A stretch of 10,960 nt of DNA from an uncultured Mollicutes bacterium (GTDB taxonomy: Bacteria > Bacillota_I > Bacilli_A > RFN20 > CAG-449), in NCBI GenBank assembly GCA_900551385.1, contig URVS01000030.1:1-10960 (forward strand), read 5' to 3'. Positions 1 through 6,854 of this stretch are shown here, piece by piece. The notes beneath the pieces are model-generated. The model was not told the origin of the DNA, searched no databases, and worked only from the letters and a program-made list of their open reading frames with translations. A program made the position numbers and the translations under genes. Position 1 is the first letter of the stretch, and every line of letters begins with the position of its first letter.

Positions 1-81
1 CCAACTATCGTTTTATATCAAACCAATCATTAACCAACATTTATTTTATATAGCCATAATATTCACACTTTTATAAATTTA

Positions 82-633
82 TTATAATTTTACTTCTGGT
101 GAATTTACTTGTAATACACCATAAGTGCCATCTTCTCGACGATATAAAACTGAAACTTTTTCGTCTTCACTATCTAAATAGACAAAGAATGAATGATCAA
201 GAGCTTCCATTTTAGTAATTGCTTCTTCCATATCCATTGGAGATAAATCTAATTCTTTTACTCTTACTACTTCATCATTAGAATCATCTTCTTCAGAAAT
301 AAAGTTTTCAAATGCAATAGCTCTACCTAAACTTTCACGATGACGTCTATCTAATTTAGTTTTTAATTTACGCATTTGTCCTTCAAGTTTATCTATAGCT
401 AAATCAACTGCGGCATATAAATCATCATCTTTAACTTCAACTCTGAAGTCCATCATTTTTGTAAAAATTGTAATTTCAATTTTTTGAGCGTTCTTATATG
501 TTCTAATAAGAACTTTTGCTTCGACATCTTCATTAATTACAAAATACTTATCCATTCTACGAAGTTTTGTTTCGATTGCATTACGAATAGAATCTGTAAC
601 AACGATGTTTTTACCAGTAATTTGACATTTCAT
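82..633 (-). CDS. hpf: Ribosome hibernation promoting factor, long form
   Basis: Long-form HPF, a cytoplasmic protein that binds the 30S subunit and pairs 70S ribosomes into inactive 100S dimers in stationary phase or stress. The 183 residues show the two-domain plan: an N-terminal S30AE fold (about 1-97, starting MKCQITGKNI, with the basic stretch KLKTKLDRRHRE at 90-100), an acidic linker (about 110-121, EEDDSNDE), and a C-terminal dimerisation domain (about 123-178) with the family's conserved pieces SPMDMEEAI, DHSFFVYLD and the YRREDGTYG loop. Length is typical for long HPF of Firmicutes. The ATG is preceded by a strong AAGGAGG seven bases upstream. It stands alone behind its own promoter, downstream of the purB terminator. 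No terminator is visible after it before the window ends. The family assignment is very secure; the function is from family knowledge. Confidence 0.97.
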   Translation of the reverse strand: MKCQITGKNIVVTDSIRNAIETKLRRMDKYFVINEDVEAKVLIRTYKNAQKIEITIFTKMMDFRVEVKDDDLYAAVDLAIDKLEGQMRKLKTKLDRRHRESLGRAIAFENFISEEDDSNDEVVRVKELDLSPMDMEEAITKMEALDHSFFVYLDSEDEKVSVLYRREDGTYGVLQVNSPEVKL

Positions 634-678
634 AACTTGTCCTCCTTATTATTTTTATTGGTTTTCTAACCTACTTTT

Positions 679-707
679 ATTATACTCAAAAACTTCCAAA
701 ATAATAA
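679..707 (-). promoter_or_regulatory. Candidate sigma-A-type promoter of hpf
   Basis: A perfect TATAAT -10 box lies at 679-684 (minus strand). With a 17-base spacer the -35 position at 702-707 reads TTATTA, only a 3/6 match to TTGACA, so the call rests mainly on the -10 box and on position. It would give a leader of about 40 bases ending in the strong hpf ribosome binding site. It is the only good promoter-like site between the purB terminator and hpf. Confidence 0.5.
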
Positions 708-740
708 GTCTAGTATTTTATTTTTTATGTGCTATAATAG

Positions 741-782
741 AAAATAACGAGGCAAAATTTTTAATTACCTCGTTATTTTTTT
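741..782 (-). terminator. Intrinsic terminator after purB
   Basis: A perfect 12-bp stem (741-752 with 768-779, core AACGAGG/CCTCGTT) encloses a 15-base loop. Read on the minus strand it follows the purB stop by about 15 bases and ends in a T-rich stretch (TTATTTTCTATTAT). The T-run on the plus strand is longer (seven T at 776-782), so the hairpin could also stop transcription coming the other way. It separates the pur operon from hpf. Confidence 0.85.
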
Positions 783-796
783 ATCATTAATTTTTC

Positions 797-2092
797 TTAT
801 TTTATACCTACACGATGATAAATTTCATCAACTGATTTCATATAATAATCAAGTGTAAAGCATGATTCAACTTCTTCTTCAGTAAGAAGTTGTTTTATAA
901 TAGGTTGATTTTTTACTAAATCAATAAAAGATATATCTTCATTATAAGATTTTTGAGCAAGTACTTGAACTAAATCATAAGCTTCTTCTCTGGATAAATC
1001 TTTTTTTATTAACATAGACATTACTCTTTGAGAAAAAATAACACCATGTGTTAAATAAATATTTTTTAACATTCTTTCTGGATAAACAATTAATTTAGAA
1101 ACTATATTATTCATTCTTTTAAACATATATTCTATTAACATTATTGCATCAGGTAAACTTACTCTTTCAACTGAAGAATGAGAAATATCTCTTTCATGCC
1201 AAAGAGGTATATCTTCATAAATAGAAATCATATAACCACGCATCATTCTACTACAACCAATTATATTTTCTGAAGCAATTGGATTTCTTTTATGTGGCAT
1301 TGCTGAACTACCTTTTTGACCAGGAGAAAAATATTCTTCTGCTTCTCTTATTTCAGTTTGTTGAAGAAGTCTAATTTCTGTTGCAATTTTTTCTAAAGTA
1401 GACGCTAATAAAGTTAAACATGAAACATAAAAAGCATGTCTATCTCTTTGTAATACTTGAGTAGAAATATTAACTGATGTTAAACCTAAATCTTTACAAA
1501 CATCATCTTGAACATAAGAAGGCACATTAGCAAAATTGCCAACTGCTCCTGATATTTTACCAACTTCAATTTCTTTACAAGCTAATTTAAAACGATTATA
1601 ATTTCTTAATAATTCATCATAATATAATGCAAATTTTAAACCAAAAGAAGTAATATCAGCATGAATACCATGAGTTCTACCTATACAAGGTGTATTTTCA
1701 TATTCTAAAGCTTTTTCTTTTAAAATAGATAACATCTCTTCTATTCTAGATCTTATAATTTCATTTGCTTCTTTATAAATTACTCCATTACTTGTATCTA
1801 CAACATCAGTTGAAGTTAATAAATAATGAACCCATCTTTTTTCATCAGTTAATGTTTCACTGACTGCTCTAGTAAAAGCTATTACATCATGATGAGTAAT
1901 TTGTTCTAATTCTTTAATTCTACTTAAAGAAAAGGAAGCATTTTTATTTAATTTATCAAAATCTTCTTGAGGAATAACTCCATGTTTATAAAAAGATTTT
2001 GAGCAAGATAATTCAACTTTTAAAAATGTTTCAAATTTATGTTGATCAGAGAATAAATCTCTCATTTCTTTACTTGAATATCTATCAATCAT
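797..2092 (-). CDS. purB: Adenylosuccinate lyase
   Basis: PurB removes fumarate from SAICAR in IMP synthesis and from adenylosuccinate to give AMP, as a cytoplasmic homotetramer. From the ATG at 2092 the protein is 431 residues starting MIDRYSS, the same length as the B. subtilis enzyme. In this numbering the known catalytic or binding histidines fall at the expected positions: H68 in THHD, H89 in WVHY and H141 in GRTHGIHAD. The superfamily signature SSAMPHKRNP is at 262-271, with the catalytic serine loop. A TTG at 2104 would add four residues but overlaps the purA stop; the ATG is preferred because it matches the family start, follows the purA TAA by one base (TAAAATG) and has GGTG six bases upstream. 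It is the last gene of the FAD-dehydrogenase-purA-purB operon. Confidence 0.97.
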   Translation of the reverse strand: MIDRYSSKEMRDLFSDQHKFETFLKVELSCSKSFYKHGVIPQEDFDKLNKNASFSLSRIKELEQITHHDVIAFTRAVSETLTDEKRWVHYLLTSTDVVDTSNGVIYKEANEIIRSRIEEMLSILKEKALEYENTPCIGRTHGIHADITSFGLKFALYYDELLRNYNRFKLACKEIEVGKISGAVGNFANVPSYVQDDVCKDLGLTSVNISTQVLQRDRHAFYVSCLTLLASTLEKIATEIRLLQQTEIREAEEYFSPGQKGSSAMPHKRNPIASENIIGCSRMMRGYMISIYEDIPLWHERDISHSSVERVSLPDAIMLIEYMFKRMNNIVSKLIVYPERMLKNIYLTHGVIFSQRVMSMLIKKDLSREEAYDLVQVLAQKSYNEDISFIDLVKNQPIIKQLLTEEEVESCFTLDYYMKSVDEIYHRVGIK

Positions 2093-2093
2093 T

Positions 2094-3380
2094 TTATTCA
2101 CCAAATAAATCTTTTAAAACAACTGTTTGTTTACGATCTGGTCCAACTGAGAACATTGCAATTTTTGTATTTGTTAATTCTTCAATTTTTCTTAAATATG
2201 CTTTAGCATTTTCAGGTAATTCATCATAACTTCTTACATGAGAAATATCTTCATTCCAGCTTTTCATATTTAAATATAAAGGTTTACATTTTTGATATTC
2301 TTCTAATGTAGAAGGAATATAATTAATCATTTTTCCATCAAGTTCATAAGCATAACAAATCTTTAAATCATCAATTCCTGATAAAACATCAAATAACATA
2401 ATTGATAAATATTTAATACCAGAAATTCTAATTGCATGATTTAATGCGACTGTATCAAAATACCCAATTCTTCTTGGACGTTTAGTAACTGTACCATATT
2501 CATGACCTTTTTCACGAATTTTAGATCCTAATTCATTAACTAATTCAGTTGGGAATGGACCTTCACCAACTCTAGTAGTATATGCTTTAGCAATACCTAA
2601 AACTGTTTTAACTTCATAAGGTGGAATACCACAATTTAAAGGAATTGAAGAAGCAGTAGGTGAAGAAGAAGTTACATAAGGATATGTACCATGATCTAAA
2701 CATAGCATTGCACCTTGTGCACCTTCAAATAACATTTTTGAATTTTTCTTAATTTCTTCATTCAATAAAATAGATGTATCACAAACAAATGGTTTTAATT
2801 TTTTACCCCATTCTAAACATTCATTATATAATGTATCAAAATCATAAGTTGGTTTATTAAACATTTTTAATTCCATGTTTTTATATGCTAAAGTTGTAGC
2901 AAGTCTTTTTCTTAATTGTTCTTGATCAAGTAAATCACCAATTCTAATACCAATTCTAGCTGCTTTATCAGTATAACATGGTCCTATACCTTTTTTAGTA
3001 GTGCCAATTTTTTCATCACTTAAAAATTCTTCTAAAGCACCATCTAAATCAAGATGATAAGGCATAATAACATGCGCTCTATTAGAAATATATAAATGAT
3101 AATCGTTAAATCCAGCATCTTCAATCATTTTTAATTCTTCAAAAAATGCTTTTGGATTAATAACCATACCATTTGCTAATACATTTTTAGTATTTTTAGA
3201 AAAAATACCTGATGGAATTAATCTTAATGCATATTTATTTCCATTAAAAATAATTGTATGTCCTGCATTATTTCCACCTTGAAAACGTACAACTACATCT
3301 GCATTTTGAGCTAAATAATCTGTAACTTTTCCTTTTCCTTCGTCTCCCCATTGACTACCTTCACAAACAACAATTGGCAT
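2094..3380 (-). CDS. purA: Adenylosuccinate synthetase
   Basis: PurA joins IMP and aspartate using GTP to make adenylosuccinate, the first committed step to AMP; purB directly downstream carries out the next step. The 428-residue protein has the usual length. Seen in the sequence: the GTP-binding loop GDEGKGK at 12-18, including the catalytic base D13; GNNAGHT at 36-42 with catalytic H41; the TTRVGEGPFPTEL segment; the RPRRIGYFD segment of the nucleotide pocket; and a C-terminal SVGPDRKQT. The usual substrate-loop TSSNPTAGG reads TSSSPTASS here, a mild departure. Its start ATG is certain: a TAGGAGG seven bases upstream, which includes the stop codon of the preceding gene. Spacing to both neighbours is minimal, so the three genes are almost certainly one transcript. 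Confidence 0.98.
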   Translation of the reverse strand: MPIVVCEGSQWGDEGKGKVTDYLAQNADVVVRFQGGNNAGHTIIFNGNKYALRLIPSGIFSKNTKNVLANGMVINPKAFFEELKMIEDAGFNDYHLYISNRAHVIMPYHLDLDGALEEFLSDEKIGTTKKGIGPCYTDKAARIGIRIGDLLDQEQLRKRLATTLAYKNMELKMFNKPTYDFDTLYNECLEWGKKLKPFVCDTSILLNEEIKKNSKMLFEGAQGAMLCLDHGTYPYVTSSSPTASSIPLNCGIPPYEVKTVLGIAKAYTTRVGEGPFPTELVNELGSKIREKGHEYGTVTKRPRRIGYFDTVALNHAIRISGIKYLSIMLFDVLSGIDDLKICYAYELDGKMINYIPSTLEEYQKCKPLYLNMKSWNEDISHVRSYDELPENAKAYLRKIEELTNTKIAMFSVGPDRKQTVVLKDLFGE

Positions 3381-3387
3381 ATTAAAA

Positions 3388-3394
3388 CCTCCTA
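3388..3394 (-). promoter_or_regulatory. purA ribosome binding site overlapping upstream stop
   Basis: The minus strand reads TAGGAGG seven bases before the purA ATG. Its first three bases are the TAG stop of the upstream FAD-dependent dehydrogenase gene, the only non-TAA stop in the window. Termination of one gene therefore occurs on the Shine-Dalgarno sequence of the next, an arrangement that favours coupled translation. Confidence 0.8.
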
Positions 3395-4801
3395 TTTTTT
3401 ACTAGTAATAATTCTAGCAATATATACACCACTAGCACCAGCTTGTGCTAAACCTCTTGTAATTCCAGCACCATCTCCACCAACATATAAATTCTTAATA
3501 CCTTTAACTTGTAAATTATTATCTACAACTGGTCTAGAAGAATAAAATTTAGCTTCAACACCATAAAGTAAGGTATGTTCATTAGGAATACCTGGAGTAA
3601 CAAAATCTAATGCTTCAATCATTTCAATAATTGATTTCATTGTATTATAAGGTAAACATAAACCTAAATCGCCTGGAACAGCTTCTTTTAAAGTTGGTTT
3701 AACAAATCCATCTTGAATTCTTTTTTCTGTTGTTCTTCTTCCCAATAATACATCACCATATTTTTGAACTATAACACTACCACAACTTAGTTGATTAGCA
3801 AGTCTACTAACAGCATGAGCATAATCATTTGGTCTATCAAATGGTTCATCAAATTTATGAGAAACAAGTAAAGCAAAATTAGTATTTTTACTTCCTAAAC
3901 GAGAATCTTTATAAGCATGACCATTAGCTAAAATAGTTCCTGCTTCATTTTCAACAACTACTTGTCCAGAAGGATTAGAACAGAATGTTCTTACTTGAGT
4001 ACCAACAGAAGTATTAAAAATAAATTTACCTTCATATAAAGCGTCATTTATTTCTTCCATAACAATATCATTTGTTTCTACTCTAACCCCAATATCAACT
4101 TGGTTATTTGTCATTTTTATATGATGTTTTTCAAAAGCAGATTCTAACCATTTAGAACCTTCTCTACCAACAGCTAAAAACACATTATCGCCTTCGATAA
4201 ATTCATCGCCAACCATAACACCTTTACAAACATTATTTTCAATAACAACATCAGTAACATTTGCCATAAAACGCATTTCAATTTGTTTATTTAAATCTTC
4301 ATATATTCTTTTTAAAATTTCTAAATTATCTTCAGTACCAATATGTCTAACATTAGCACGTAATAATTTCAAACCAACTGCAATAGCTTTCTTTTCAATT
4401 TCACGAACTTTAGGAGTATATGGATTAGTAATTGTAGTAGTTGCACCATATTTTAAATTAATTTCATCAACATATTTAATTAATTCAATTAATTCATCTT
4501 CATCAATATAATCACTTAACCAACCACCAAATTCAGAAGTAATATTAAATTTACCATCAGAATAAGCACCTGCTCCACCAAAACCATTTGTCATAGCGCA
4601 TGCTGGATAACAGCCATGTACTTTTTCTTTATTAACTGGACATTTTGTTAATTTATGCATTAAAATAGGACATTTTCTTGAATAAATATCATATCCTTTA
4701 TCAAGTAAAATAACTTTTAAATTTGGATTTTTTTGCATTAATTCATAAGCACAAAAATATCCTGCTGGTCCTGCTCCAACTATTACAACATCATACTTCA
4801 T
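3392..4801 (-). CDS. FAD-dependent dehydrogenase, COG2509-like
   Basis: A soluble 469-residue flavoprotein. The N-terminus has a Rossmann dinucleotide fold with GAGPAG at 9-14 and the acidic end of the second strand (LLDKG at 33-36); the C-terminus has the second FAD contact YVGGDGAGITRG (439-450) followed by AQAGASG. The central GFGGAGAYSDGKFN (73-86) and the RTFCSNPSGQVV segment (271-282) are typical of the uncharacterised 'FAD-dependent dehydrogenase' family COG2509. Four cysteines (C44, C54, C64, C68) cluster just before the GGAGAYSDGK motif and could bind metal or an iron-sulfur cluster, which is inference. The substrate is unknown. The ATG is preceded by AAGGTG at good spacing. It is the first gene of an operon with purA (11 bases downstream) and purB, behind its own candidate promoter. 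The family call is strong; the role is unknown. Confidence 0.88.
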   Translation of the reverse strand: MKYDVVIVGAGPAGYFCAYELMQKNPNLKVILLDKGYDIYSRKCPILMHKLTKCPVNKEKVHGCYPACAMTNGFGGAGAYSDGKFNITSEFGGWLSDYIDEDELIELIKYVDEINLKYGATTTITNPYTPKVREIEKKAIAVGLKLLRANVRHIGTEDNLEILKRIYEDLNKQIEMRFMANVTDVVIENNVCKGVMVGDEFIEGDNVFLAVGREGSKWLESAFEKHHIKMTNNQVDIGVRVETNDIVMEEINDALYEGKFIFNTSVGTQVRTFCSNPSGQVVVENEAGTILANGHAYKDSRLGSKNTNFALLVSHKFDEPFDRPNDYAHAVSRLANQLSCGSVIVQKYGDVLLGRRTTEKRIQDGFVKPTLKEAVPGDLGLCLPYNTMKSIIEMIEALDFVTPGIPNEHTLLYGVEAKFYSSRPVVDNNLQVKGIKNLYVGGDGAGITRGLAQAGASGVYIARIITSKK

Positions 4802-4828
4802 ATAATTACACCTTTCTTAATCATAATT

Positions 4829-4851
4829 CTTATTATGAACACAATAATAAG
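4829..4851. repeat. Perfect 8-bp inverted repeat, operator candidate
   Basis: CTTATTAT at 4829-4836 and ATAATAAG at 4844-4851 are exact reverse complements separated by seven bases (GAACACA on the plus strand). It lies in the 5' region of the FAD-dehydrogenase gene, 28 bases upstream of its start codon and overlapping the candidate -10 box. No T-run follows it, so it is not a terminator. In such AT-rich DNA an 8-bp repeat may be chance. Confidence 0.4.
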
Positions 4852-4878
4852 TTTATTTTTTTATTTATATTTTTTCAA
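4850..4878 (-). promoter_or_regulatory. Candidate promoter of the FAD-dehydrogenase-purA-purB operon
   Basis: On the minus strand TTGAAA (4873-4878) is followed after 17 bases by TAAACT (4850-4855), each a partial match to sigma-A consensus. It sits between the metK terminator and the first gene of the operon, where a promoter is expected. The surrounding DNA is almost pure A/T, so the exact boxes are uncertain. Confidence 0.35.
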
Positions 4879-4904
4879 GTTAACTTTATATTTTTATTAA
4901 ATTT

Positions 4905-4925
4905 AAAAAGCTCCTATAAGGAGCT
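4905..4925 (-). terminator. Intrinsic terminator after metK
   Basis: A 7-bp perfect stem (AGCTCCT at 4909-4915 with AGGAGCT at 4919-4925) has a three-base loop and is followed on the minus strand by TTTT and an A/T-rich tail. It begins six bases after the metK stop codon and closes the transcript that includes metK. Confidence 0.85.
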
Positions 4926-4931
4926 AATTAA

Positions 4932-6089
4932 TTACATTAAGTTTTTAATTTGATCTACTTTATCTAATTTTTCCCATGGACAATTAATATCAGGTCTACC
5001 AAAATGACCATATGATGCTAAATCCATATATTTAAAAGAAGGTTTAGTTAAAGAAAAATCTCTGATAATACAACCAGGTCTTAAATCAAATACTTCATCT
5101 ATAATTGATAAAATTTTCTTCTTATCAATTTTTTCTGTACCAAATGTTTCTACAGCAATAGATATTGGTTTACTTACACCAATAGCATAAGAAATTTGAA
5201 CTTCTAATTTATCACTAACACCAGCAGCCACTAAATTTTTAGCTACATATCTAGCAGCATAAGTAGCTGATCTATCAACTTTAGAAGGATCTTTACCTGA
5301 AAAACATCCACCACCAGCTTTAGCAGTTCCACCATAAGAATCAACAATAATTTTTCTTCCAGTTAAACCAGTATCACCAGCAGGTCCACCAATAACAAAT
5401 CTTCCTGTTGGATTAATTAAATAATTAAAATCATCATTTAAAGAAAAAGAACGAGCTACTACTTGCATAATATTTTTATGAATAAAATTTTTAAATTCAT
5501 TCATATCAATATCTTCATCATGTTGAACACTCATTAAAATAGTATCAATTCTTGGTGTACCAGAAGTATAATCGATAGTTACTTGAGATTTCATATCAGG
5601 TCTAGCGCCTTTAAAAGCACCTTGATGTCTTAAACTAGAAGCATATCTTACTAACTTATGAGCTATAACAATAGGTAAAGGCATATAATTTTCTGATTCA
5701 TTAGTTGCATAACCAAACATAATACCTTGATCACCAGCACCTTGATCTTCAATTTTTCCTTTAGAAACACCTTGAGCAATATCAGGAGATTGAGTTTGAA
5801 TTAAATTAAGAATTTTACAATTCTTGCCATCAATTCCAATTTTTTTATCATTATAACCAATATCTAGCATTACTTTACGCGCTATTTCTTCATAATTAAC
5901 ATTAGCTTTAGTTGTGATTTCTCCACCAATTAAAACAAAATCGGTTGTAGTAAAACATTCACAAGCTACCCTTGATAATGGATCTTGTTCTAAACATGCA
6001 TCTAAAATAGCATCAGAAATTTGATCACATAATTTATCGGGATGACCTTCTGAAACAGATTCAGAAGTAAATAAGATTTTTTCTTCCAT
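4932..6089 (-). CDS. metK: S-adenosylmethionine synthetase
   Basis: MetK makes S-adenosylmethionine from methionine and ATP in the cytoplasm, the methyl donor for the cell. The 385 residues are full length. Visible motifs: SEGHPDKLCDQISDA near the N-terminus with H16 and D18 of the active site; GAGDQGIMFGYA at 117-128, the methionine/ATP signature; GGGCFSGKDPSKVDRSA at 259-275, the phosphate-binding P-loop-like signature in its accepted cysteine variant; and DLRPGCIIRD near the C-terminus. The ATG follows TAGGTG by a short spacer. No S-box, SMK-type or other known SAM riboswitch could be recognised in the 25 bases before it or further upstream, although metK in low-GC Gram-positives often has one. 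It follows a 53-residue small gene and is probably co-transcribed with it; a terminator follows immediately. Confidence 0.98.
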   Translation of the reverse strand: MEEKILFTSESVSEGHPDKLCDQISDAILDACLEQDPLSRVACECFTTTDFVLIGGEITTKANVNYEEIARKVMLDIGYNDKKIGIDGKNCKILNLIQTQSPDIAQGVSKGKIEDQGAGDQGIMFGYATNESENYMPLPIVIAHKLVRYASSLRHQGAFKGARPDMKSQVTIDYTSGTPRIDTILMSVQHDEDIDMNEFKNFIHKNIMQVVARSFSLNDDFNYLINPTGRFVIGGPAGDTGLTGRKIIVDSYGGTAKAGGGCFSGKDPSKVDRSATYAARYVAKNLVAAGVSDKLEVQISYAIGVSKPISIAVETFGTEKIDKKKILSIIDEVFDLRPGCIIRDFSLTKPSFKYMDLASYGHFGRPDINCPWEKLDKVDQIKNLM

Positions 6090-6114
6090 AATACACCTAC
6101 TTACTATGATGAAT

Positions 6115-6276
6115 TTATTTTAAATCATCATCTTCGAATTCGATTAGATTAATTTTATGCATTAATAATTCACTAGCATTAACTCCAGTAATAGTTTCAA
6201 TAATATCAAAATCCATTCCTGTTTCAAATAAAGTATCTGCTAATAAAAATTGCTCTTTTTTCTTTTTTGTCTTCAT
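6115..6276 (-). CDS. Small hypothetical protein upstream of metK (53 aa)
   Basis: An ATG-started, TAA-ended frame of 53 residues, running from MKTKKKKEQF to an acidic EFEDDDLK end. It has a very basic N-terminus, no membrane segment and no cysteine. The middle (about residues 20-37, including DIIETITGVNASEL) reads like a short helix-turn-helix pair of the type 'I..lTGvs..eL', which is only a resemblance. An AGGTGA ribosome binding site six bases before the ATG, and the way the frame fills most of the space between the TSCPD gene and metK (25 bases from metK), support it being real. The start codon and part of the ribosome binding site lie in a perfect inverted repeat. I do not recognise the family and assign no function. 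Confidence 0.65.
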   Translation of the reverse strand: MKTKKKKEQFLLADTLFETGMDFDIIETITGVNASELLMHKINLIEFEDDDLK

Positions 6277-6307
6277 TTGAATCACCTAATCTAATTATGA
6301 TTCAAAT
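6275..6307 (-). promoter_or_regulatory. Hairpin over the ribosome binding site and start of the 53-aa gene
   Basis: On the minus strand ATTTGAATCA (6298-6307) and TGATTCAAAT (6275-6284) are perfect 10-bp reverse complements with a 13-base loop. In RNA the last bases of the AGGTGA Shine-Dalgarno and the first two bases of the ATG would be paired, with AGG in the loop. There is no T-run, so it is not a terminator. It could control translation of the small gene and metK, or be a protein operator. The repeat is directly seen; its role is inference. Confidence 0.55.
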
Positions 6308-6315
6308 TTAAAAAT

Positions 6316-6567
6316 TTATTCTTGTTTTATTGATTTTAATGCTTGTGCAATTTGATCTGGACAAGATGTATTTTTAAAACCACATTTAATACCATCTAAA
6401 CGGGCAATAACTTCATTTATGTCCATTCCTTTTAAAAGAGAAACAATTCCTTTCAAATTACCATTGCACCCACCAATAACTTCTAAATTAACAATTTTAC
6501 CATTCTCATAAAATATTCTCATTTCACGAGAACAAGTTCCCTTTGGGTGATAAACTAACTCATCCAT
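6316..6567 (-). CDS. TSCPD-domain four-cysteine protein (TIGR03905-like)
   Basis: An 83-residue protein with the diagnostic TSCPD motif at 67-71 and four cysteines (C12, C34, C62, C69) in the spacing of the stand-alone '4-Cys' TSCPD family; related domains occur at the C-terminus of B12-dependent ribonucleotide reductases. The conserved GGCNGNLKGI segment (32-41) is present. No membrane segment. The cysteines suggest metal binding, but the function of the family is not established. It starts only two bases after the rnfB stop (TAATTATG) and shows no Shine-Dalgarno sequence, so translation probably depends on ribosomes ending rnfB. Because rnfB here lacks its ferredoxin domains, a role with the Rnf complex is conceivable but unproven. 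Confidence 0.88.
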   Translation of the reverse strand: MDELVYHPKGTCSREMRIFYENGKIVNLEVIGGCNGNLKGIVSLLKGMDINEVIARLDGIKCGFKNTSCPDQIAQALKSIKQE

Positions 6568-6569
6568 AA

Positions 6570-6851
6570 TTATTTCATTTCATTAATATATGTTTGTAAT
6601 TCATTAGCTTTTTCGCCTTTAATGACTTTACAAGCATGAGCATCTTTTACTTTTTTATCAGCCATAGCTTGTGCTAAACCAGCACAACCAGGGAATCCAC
6701 AAGCACCACAATTAGCGCCTGGTAACATTGCTTCAATATCTTTTTTAGTAGGATTTTCTTCAACTTTTAAGAATTTATCAGCAACTGCTAAAGCAATCGC
6801 TAAAATAATACCAGCTATTAATACAACTAATACAGCATATATATATTTCAT
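6570..6851 (-). CDS. rnfB: RnfB-like subunit, short form with one iron-sulfur domain
   Basis: Residues 3-27 form a membrane anchor (YIYAVLVVLIAGIILAIALA), followed by the RnfB-type 4Fe-4S domain: PGANCGACGFPGC with C48, C51, C56 and a fourth ligand C74. In known Rnf complexes RnfB receives electrons from ferredoxin on the cytoplasmic side. The protein ends at residue 93, whereas usual RnfB proteins continue with at least two ferredoxin-type CxxCxxCxxxCP clusters. None is encoded downstream before the next gene, and no frame carries a remnant, so this looks like a short form and not a fresh frameshift. Start: ATG with AAGGAGA upstream, three bases after the 58-residue gene. Position last in a C-D-G-E-A-B order supports the identity. 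Confidence 0.85.
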   Translation of the reverse strand: MKYIYAVLVVLIAGIILAIALAVADKFLKVEENPTKKDIEAMLPGANCGACGFPGCAGLAQAMADKKVKDAHACKVIKGEKANELQTYINEMK

Positions 6852-6854
6852 ATA

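Noticed and set aside
1..81. Terminator or next gene after hpf
   Set aside because: No stem followed by a T-run and no open frame with a ribosome binding site could be seen; only AT-rich sequence with short repeats of AACCAA.
484..669. Plus-strand open frame opposite hpf (61 codons)
   Set aside because: It is antisense to the well-supported hpf gene, has low-complexity Phe/Ile/Asn-rich composition and no ribosome binding site.
730..738. Perfect extended -10 box (TGCTATAAT) on the plus strand
   Set aside because: It points straight into the terminator hairpin at 741-782, has no -35 box, and no plus-strand gene or RNA follows. In DNA this AT-rich such a match is expected by chance, though a short plus-strand RNA ended by the hairpin cannot be fully excluded.
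2093..2104. TTG start adding four residues to PurB
   Set aside because: It overlaps the purA end, and catalytic histidine numbering matches the B. subtilis enzyme exactly only from the ATG at 2092.
6090..6315. SAM riboswitch before metK
   Set aside because: Most of this gap is the 53-residue gene, and the remainder is too short and lacks the conserved helices of S-box or SMK elements.
6570..6851. rnfB as a pseudogene broken by a frameshift
   Set aside because: No ferredoxin-type CxxCxxCxxxCP remnant was found in the sequence following the stop, which is occupied by an intact TSCPD gene starting two bases later.
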